The notes below the pieces were generated by a model. The model did not search any database. It was not told where the DNA came from and was given only the letters and a program-made list of their open reading frames with translations. A program made the position numbers and the translations under genes. This document shows, piece by piece, positions 12,517 through 16,992 of a DNA stretch of 16,992 bases. This DNA is from IDS-8 sp040902105. GTDB lineage: Bacteria > Pseudomonadota > Gammaproteobacteria > Steroidobacterales > Woeseiaceae. Numbering within the stretch: the stretch's first letter is position 1; each line of letters starts with the position of its first letter. The DNA lies in NCBI GenBank assembly GCA_040902105.1, contig JBBDXW010000060.1:1-16992 (forward strand). The letters are read 5' to 3'.

Positions 12517-15369
12517 ATGAAATACATCGACATCCGCGGCGCGCGAACTCATAACCTCAAGAATCTGGACCTGAGTTTGCCGCGCGATAAACTGATTGTG
12601 TTTACCGGATTGTCTGGATCCGGTAAATCCTCGCTCGCCTTCGATACCATCTACGCTGAAGGACAGCGCCGCTACGTCGAATCGCTGTCGGCATATGCCC
12701 GGCAATTTCTCTCGATGATGGAAAAGCCGGATGTCGACCATATCGACGGCCTGTCGCCAGCCATTTCGATCGAGCAGAAATCCACTTCGCACAATCCGCG
12801 CTCGACGGTCGGCACGGTTACCGAGATTTACGACTATTTGCGCCTGCTGTATGCGCGCGTCGGAACGCCCCGCTGCCCGGATCATGGCGTTACGCTCGAG
12901 GCACAAACGGTCAGCCAGATGGTCGACCAGCTGCTCACGCTGCCGGAGGGGACGCGATTGATGCTGCTGGCCCCGGTCGTTCAGGAGCGCAAGGGAGAAC
13001 ACGTCCAGCTCATGCAGGACCTTCAGGCACAGGGGTTCATCCGCGCGCGCATCGACGGCGAGGTCTACGAACTCGACGATCCGCCGAAGCTCGATTTGCG
13101 TCGCAAGCATTCGATCGATGCGGTGATCGATCGCTTCAAGGTGAAGCCCGACATCGGGGTTCGCCTTGCGGAGTCGTTTGAAACCGCCCTGCGCATGGCC
13201 GACGGCGTTGCGCGAATCGCCTTCATGGAAGACCCGGCCGCAGAAGAACTGCTGTTTTCCGACCGTTTTGCATGCAACATCTGCGGCTACAGCCTGACCG
13301 AACTGGAGCCGCGGCTGTTTTCGTTCAACAACCCGAGCGGCGCCTGCCCCGGATGCGACGGGCTTGGCGTCAAGCAGTTTTTCGATCCCGCGCGGGTGGT
13401 CGTGAACCAGGATTTATCGCTCGCCGGTGGGGCAATTCGGGGCTGGGATCGCAAGACCACCTATTACTTCCAGATGATTCAAAGTCTGGCGAACCACTAC
13501 AAGTTCGACATCGAGACGCCGTTCAACGAACTGCCGGACAGTATCCGGAACATCATTCTGTACGGCAGCGGCAAGGAGCGCATCGCGTTCCACTACGCAA
13601 ACTCGCGCGGTCTCGAAATCAAGCAGCGCCATCGATTTGAAGGCGTCATTCCCAATCTGGAACGTCGCTTTCGTGAAACCGAATCGTCGGCGGTTCGCGA
13701 GGAACTGACCCGCTTCCTGAACAGCCAGCCATGTCCGGAATGCGAAGGTACCCGCCTTAACCGCGCCGCGCGGAACGTGTTCATAACCGGCCTTTCGCTG
13801 CCGGAAGTCAGCAATCTGTCCGTCGGGCACGCGCGGGCGTACTTCGCGACGCTCACGCTCGAGGGCTGGCGCGCGACAATCGCAGTCAGGATCGTCAAGG
13901 AGATCAACGAGCGTCTCGGATTCCTGAGCGATGTGGGTCTCGACTACCTGTCGCTGAACCGGAGCGCTGAGACGCTATCGGGCGGCGAGGCGCAGCGTAT
14001 CCGGCTTGCGAGCCAGATCGGTTCAGGGCTGGTCGGTGTCATGTACATACTCGACGAGCCGTCGATCGGACTGCACCAGCGCGACAATAAGCGCCTGCTC
14101 GGCACGCTGCTTCATCTTCGCGATATAGGCAATACGGTCATCGTGGTCGAACACGACGAGGAGGCGATCCTTGCCGCCGACCACGTCGTCGATCTGGGGC
14201 CCGGCGCCGGCGTGCACGGAGGCCGCATCGTGGCGGCCGGAACCCCGGACGCAATCAAACGCAACACGCAGTCGCTGACCGGTCAGTACCTGTCCGGCAG
14301 GCGCTCGATCGCGTTGCCCGCGCAACGCACGGCGATTGACCGCGAGCGCCAGCTTACAATCACGGGCGCGCGCGGCAACAATCTCAAATCGGTCGACGTT
14401 TCGATTCCGCTCGGTCTCATGACCTGCGTCACCGGCGTTTCAGGTTCCGGCAAGTCCACGCTGGTCAACGACACCTTGTACAAGGCGGTCGCCGAGGAAC
14501 TGAATCGCGCCAGCCGCAACCCGGCGCCACATGACGGGATTTCCGGGCTGGAACTGATCGATCGTGTCATCGACATAAGCCAGAGCCCGATCGGCCGCAC
14601 GCCTCGCTCGAATCCGGCCACCTACAGCGGCCTGTTCACGCCGATACGCGAGTTGTTCGCGGGCACGCAGGAGGCCCGGTCACGCGGGTATATGCCCGGA
14701 CGTTTCAGCTTCAATGTGAAAGGCGGCCGTTGCGAGGCTTGTCAGGGCGACGGCGTAATCAAAGTCGAAATGCACTTTCTCCCGGACATATACGTGCCCT
14801 GCGACGTCTGCCGCGGCAAGCGCTACAACCGCGAAACCCTGGAAATACGCTACAAGGGCAGGAATGTCCACGAAGTGCTGGACATGACCGTCGAGGACGC
14901 GTCGGAGTTTTTCCGCAACGTGCCGGTGGTATCGAAGAAACTTCAGACGCTCATGGACGTCGGGCTTTCGTACATACGGCTTGGGCAGAATGCCACGACG
15001 CTCTCGGGCGGCGAGGCACAGCGCGTCAAACTCGCCAAGGAATTATCGAAGCGCGACACGGGCAGCACGCTGTACATACTGGATGAGCCCACGACCGGCC
15101 TGCATTTTCACGACATCGAGCAGTTATTGCTGGTGCTGCATCGGCTGCGGGACAAAGGCAACACCGTCGTGGTCATCGAGCACAACCTGGACGTTATCAA
15201 GACGGCGGACTGGGTCGTCGATCTCGGCCCCGAGGGGGGAGACGGAGGCGGTCGCATCATTGCCACGGGCACGCCCGAGGAGGTCGCGGACAACGAGGAT
15301 TCCTTTACCGGACAGTATTTGCAGCCGCTCCTCGCCAAGCTGGGCAGAAAAAAACGCGCGTCCCGCTAA
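12517..15369 (+). CDS. uvrA: Excinuclease ABC subunit UvrA
   Basis: A 950-residue damage-recognition ATPase of nucleotide excision repair that works as a dimer with UvrB. Both ABC modules are complete. Walker A motifs are GLSGSGKSS at 31-39 and GVSGSGKST at 640-648. ABC signatures LSGGEAQ lie at 487-493 and 829-835. Walker B segments are ILDEPSIGLH (511-520) and ILDEPTTGLH (854-863). Zinc cysteines are 253/256 with 277/280, and 739/742 with 762/765. I chose the ATG at 12517 (MKYIDIRGARTHNLKN), which matches the family N-terminus; a TTG nine codons upstream coincides with the proposed transcription start. It is the only plus-strand gene here, divergent from the MFS-ssb pair and convergent with the cystine carrier 32 bases downstream. 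Confidence 0.98.
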   Translation: MKYIDIRGARTHNLKNLDLSLPRDKLIVFTGLSGSGKSSLAFDTIYAEGQRRYVESLSAYARQFLSMMEKPDVDHIDGLSPAISIEQKSTSHNPRSTVGTVTEIYDYLRLLYARVGTPRCPDHGVTLEAQTVSQMVDQLLTLPEGTRLMLLAPVVQERKGEHVQLMQDLQAQGFIRARIDGEVYELDDPPKLDLRRKHSIDAVIDRFKVKPDIGVRLAESFETALRMADGVARIAFMEDPAAEELLFSDRFACNICGYSLTELEPRLFSFNNPSGACPGCDGLGVKQFFDPARVVVNQDLSLAGGAIRGWDRKTTYYFQMIQSLANHYKFDIETPFNELPDSIRNIILYGSGKERIAFHYANSRGLEIKQRHRFEGVIPNLERRFRETESSAVREELTRFLNSQPCPECEGTRLNRAARNVFITGLSLPEVSNLSVGHARAYFATLTLEGWRATIAVRIVKEINERLGFLSDVGLDYLSLNRSAETLSGGEAQRIRLASQIGSGLVGVMYILDEPSIGLHQRDNKRLLGTLLHLRDIGNTVIVVEHDEEAILAADHVVDLGPGAGVHGGRIVAAGTPDAIKRNTQSLTGQYLSGRRSIALPAQRTAIDRERQLTITGARGNNLKSVDVSIPLGLMTCVTGVSGSGKSTLVNDTLYKAVAEELNRASRNPAPHDGISGLELIDRVIDISQSPIGRTPRSNPATYSGLFTPIRELFAGTQEARSRGYMPGRFSFNVKGGRCEACQGDGVIKVEMHFLPDIYVPCDVCRGKRYNRETLEIRYKGRNVHEVLDMTVEDASEFFRNVPVVSKKLQTLMDVGLSYIRLGQNATTLSGGEAQRVKLAKELSKRDTGSTLYILDEPTTGLHFHDIEQLLLVLHRLRDKGNTVVVIEHNLDVIKTADWVVDLGPEGGDGGGRIIATGTPEEVADNEDSFTGQYLQPLLAKLGRKKRASR

Positions 15370-15375
15370 ACACGC

Positions 15376-15398
15376 CAGGGAGTCCCTCCGTTTCCCTG
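15376..15398. terminator. Weak hairpin between uvrA and the cystine carrier
   Basis: CAGGGA (15376-15381) and TCCCTG (15393-15398) can form a 6-bp stem around 11 bases, in the 32-base gap between two convergent genes. There is no T run on either side, so intrinsic termination is doubtful. Confidence 0.25.
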
Positions 15399-15401
15399 AG
15401 A

Positions 15402-16784
15402 CTATACGAGGCTGCTCTTGAGTTCGCGTTCCTCGAAATCATCGGAGAGACGCTTCAGGACGCGCCCGGTAATAACGCCCGAGGTCATCGAGCCGTTGAC
15501 GTTCAGCGCGGTTCTCGCCATGTCGATGAGGGGCTCGATCGAAATCAGCAGGGCAGCGAGCGTAACAGGAAAACCCATTGCAGGCAGCACAATCAGCGCC
15601 GAGAATGTCGCGCCGCCGCCAACGCCGGCAACGCCGAACGAGCTGATCGCAACGACCCCCACGAGGGTTGCTATGAAACCCGGGTCGAGCGGGTTGACAC
15701 CCATGGTCGGCGCAATCATGGTGGCGAGCATCGCCGGATAGATGCCGGCACAGCCGTTCTGCCCGATCGTCGCGCCGAACGTGGCCGACAGATTCGCGAC
15801 GGGGCTCGGTACCTGCAACTCGTCGATCTGGGTTTCCACGTTCAGGGGGATCGTTGCGGCCGAGCTGCGCGACGTGAATGCGAACGTCAGTACCGGCCAG
15901 ACTTTCCTGAAGTAGTCGAAGACTTTGACACCGTTCAGGCTCAGCAAGAGCGCGTGCACGGCGAACATGATTGCGATGGCAATATAGGACGCAACGACAA
16001 AAGTCAGCAGTTTCAGGATGTCCGTCAGACTGGACCCCGCGACCACTTTGGTCATCAGCGCCAGGATGCCGTAGGGTGTCAAGGCTATCACCATGCGCAC
16101 GAGCTTCATGATGATCGACTGGGCCGTTTCGACGAAACGGCTGATGGATCTGCCGCGTTCCGGATCGTCTTTCGCAACCTGCAAGGCGGCGATGCCGAAC
16201 AGAATGCCGAAAATCACGACCGCTATGATCGAGGTCGGGCGCGCGTTGGTCAGGTCATCGAACACGTTTGACGGAATGAAGCGCACGAGCATGTCGGCAA
16301 AGGTGAGATCCGCGAGCGTTTCCTGGCGTACGACCAGCGCCTCTGCCCGGGCAAGTTCCCGCGCGCCTTCGGTAAGTCCCTCGGCCGTCAGGCCGAACAC
16401 GTTGACGATGGCGATGCCGACCAGCGCCGCCACCATTGTTGTCGCCACCAGAATGCCGATCACCATGCCGCCGATCTTCCCCAGCGTCGCAAGTTCCTGC
16501 ATGCGAACGACGGCAGCGATCATCATAACCAGGACGAGCGGCATAATGATCATCTTGAGCAGGTTGATGTAGCCTTCGCCGACCACGTTGGTCCACAGCA
16601 GCGTGCCCTCGATCGAAGCCGGAGTGTTCGCCTGGGTGACCTGCAGCGCGAGGCCGAAAACGACCCCGGCGATCAGGCCCGCCAGAATCCGCTGGGCCAG
16701 CGAGAATCGCGGTCCGCGAAGGCGCGTCAGCAAGACGATCAGGCCGCCAAAGATCAACAGGTTGACGAGAACGAGAAAGGACAA
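15402..16784 (-). CDS. tcyP: TcyP/YdjN-like L-cystine symporter (DAACS family)
   Basis: A 460-residue inner-membrane carrier of the dicarboxylate/amino acid:cation symporter family. Similarity as I recall it to E. coli TcyP (YdjN), a cystine importer, runs end to end. Shared stretches include LTPYGILALMTKVVAGS (235-251), YFRKVWPVLTFAFTSRSSAA (291-310), FGATIGQNGCAG (336-347), GVAGVGGGATFSALIVLPAMG (384-404, in two parts around VGGG) and IDMARTALNVNGS (420-432). SRSSAA is the serine-rich hairpin and NVNGS the sodium-site region of the fold. The start is a TTG at 16784; an in-frame stop lies two codons upstream, so no earlier start is possible, and MSFLVLVN matches the family N-terminus. Cystine is the likely substrate; another amino acid cannot be excluded. 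Confidence 0.9.
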   Translation of the reverse strand: MSFLVLVNLLIFGGLIVLLTRLRGPRFSLAQRILAGLIAGVVFGLALQVTQANTPASIEGTLLWTNVVGEGYINLLKMIIMPLVLVMMIAAVVRMQELATLGKIGGMVIGILVATTMVAALVGIAIVNVFGLTAEGLTEGARELARAEALVVRQETLADLTFADMLVRFIPSNVFDDLTNARPTSIIAVVIFGILFGIAALQVAKDDPERGRSISRFVETAQSIIMKLVRMVIALTPYGILALMTKVVAGSSLTDILKLLTFVVASYIAIAIMFAVHALLLSLNGVKVFDYFRKVWPVLTFAFTSRSSAATIPLNVETQIDELQVPSPVANLSATFGATIGQNGCAGIYPAMLATMIAPTMGVNPLDPGFIATLVGVVAISSFGVAGVGGGATFSALIVLPAMGFPVTLAALLISIEPLIDMARTALNVNGSMTSGVITGRVLKRLSDDFEERELKSSLV

Positions 16785-16937
16785 GGTTTACACCGCTTGA
16801 AAATCGCCAGCTCGCGCCGCTTGGATGGACAGAATGCTACAAATCCAGTAGCTGCGCAAAGAAGACGCTTTCGTCTGTTTGGTTTGTAACTGACTTACTG
16901 GCCAGGGAACCTCTGCACAAGTCGAATTCGTTCATCC

Positions 16938-16992
16938 CTGGCACGAGCAGGAGTGCCGTCCGGGGGTGTTCCACAAAGCGAGTTCGCGAAGC
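16938..16992 (+). repeat. Dispersed palindromic element, copy C (cut by window end)
   Basis: CTGGCAC (16938-16944) is followed by a 21-base GC-rich arm (16947-16967) and the start of the loop. ACAAAGCGAGTT (16973-16984) is identical to copy A (4474-4485). After this, the sequence GCGAAGC departs from the other copies. The second arm would fall beyond the window, near position 17008 if the 40-base loop length holds. It lies about 150 bases upstream of the cystine carrier start, in the same orientation as copy A. The bases between (16785-16937) hold two 5-bp hairpins (16836-16852 and 16863-16876) but no clear promoter. Confidence 0.65.

Noticed and set aside
16836..16876. Two short hairpins upstream of the cystine carrier (GCTAC/GTAGC and AGACG/CGTCT) as regulatory structures.
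   Set aside because: Stems are only 5 bp with no T run or known motif. Such hairpins are common by chance.

Overview
The window looks like a piece of GC-rich gammaproteobacterial chromosome. The protein set and gene order point to Gammaproteobacteria: LptE, Lnt, the miaB-ybeZ-ybeY-corC-lnt block, ssb-MFS-uvrA, and an SSB tail ending DDFDDDIPF. I cannot name the genus. All eleven protein genes look intact, with no tRNA, rRNA, CRISPR array or transposase visible. Start codons are mixed: GTG for lnt and miaB, TTG for ybeZ and the cystine carrier, ATG elsewhere.

Layout from left to right: a left edge (1-115) with two small palindromes; chrA (chromate-type transporter, minus); lptE and leuS (minus, overlapping by 14 bases); a palindromic repeat; lnt, corC, ybeY and ybeZ (minus); a 311-base gap holding a second copy of the repeat and a possible heat-shock promoter; miaB, ssb and an MFS transporter (all minus); a divergent control region; uvrA (plus, the only forward gene); a tcyP-like cystine carrier (minus, convergent with uvrA); and a right edge where a third copy of the repeat is cut by the window end.

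The genes fall into functional groups. leuS, miaB and ybeY serve translation and RNA maturation (leucyl-tRNA charging, tRNA A37 thiomethylation, rRNA processing). lnt and lptE serve the envelope (lipoprotein N-acylation, LPS insertion), with LptE itself a likely Lnt substrate. ssb and uvrA serve DNA replication and repair. chrA, the MFS protein and the cystine carrier are transporters. Two gene blocks known from other gammaproteobacteria, miaB-ybeZYX-lnt-leuS-lptE and ssb-MFS-uvrA, are joined here at miaB/ssb.

No new multi-gene system is visible; the coding content is housekeeping. The least explained signal is a dispersed intergenic element. It has two 21-base GC-rich arms around a 40-base loop. 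A 24-base core is identical between the two complete copies, and the arms differ between copies while each copy keeps its self-complementarity. Other points worth a look are a terminator-like hairpin in the corC leader, a sigma32-like site before ybeZ, and an unequal inverted repeat next to the MFS start codon.
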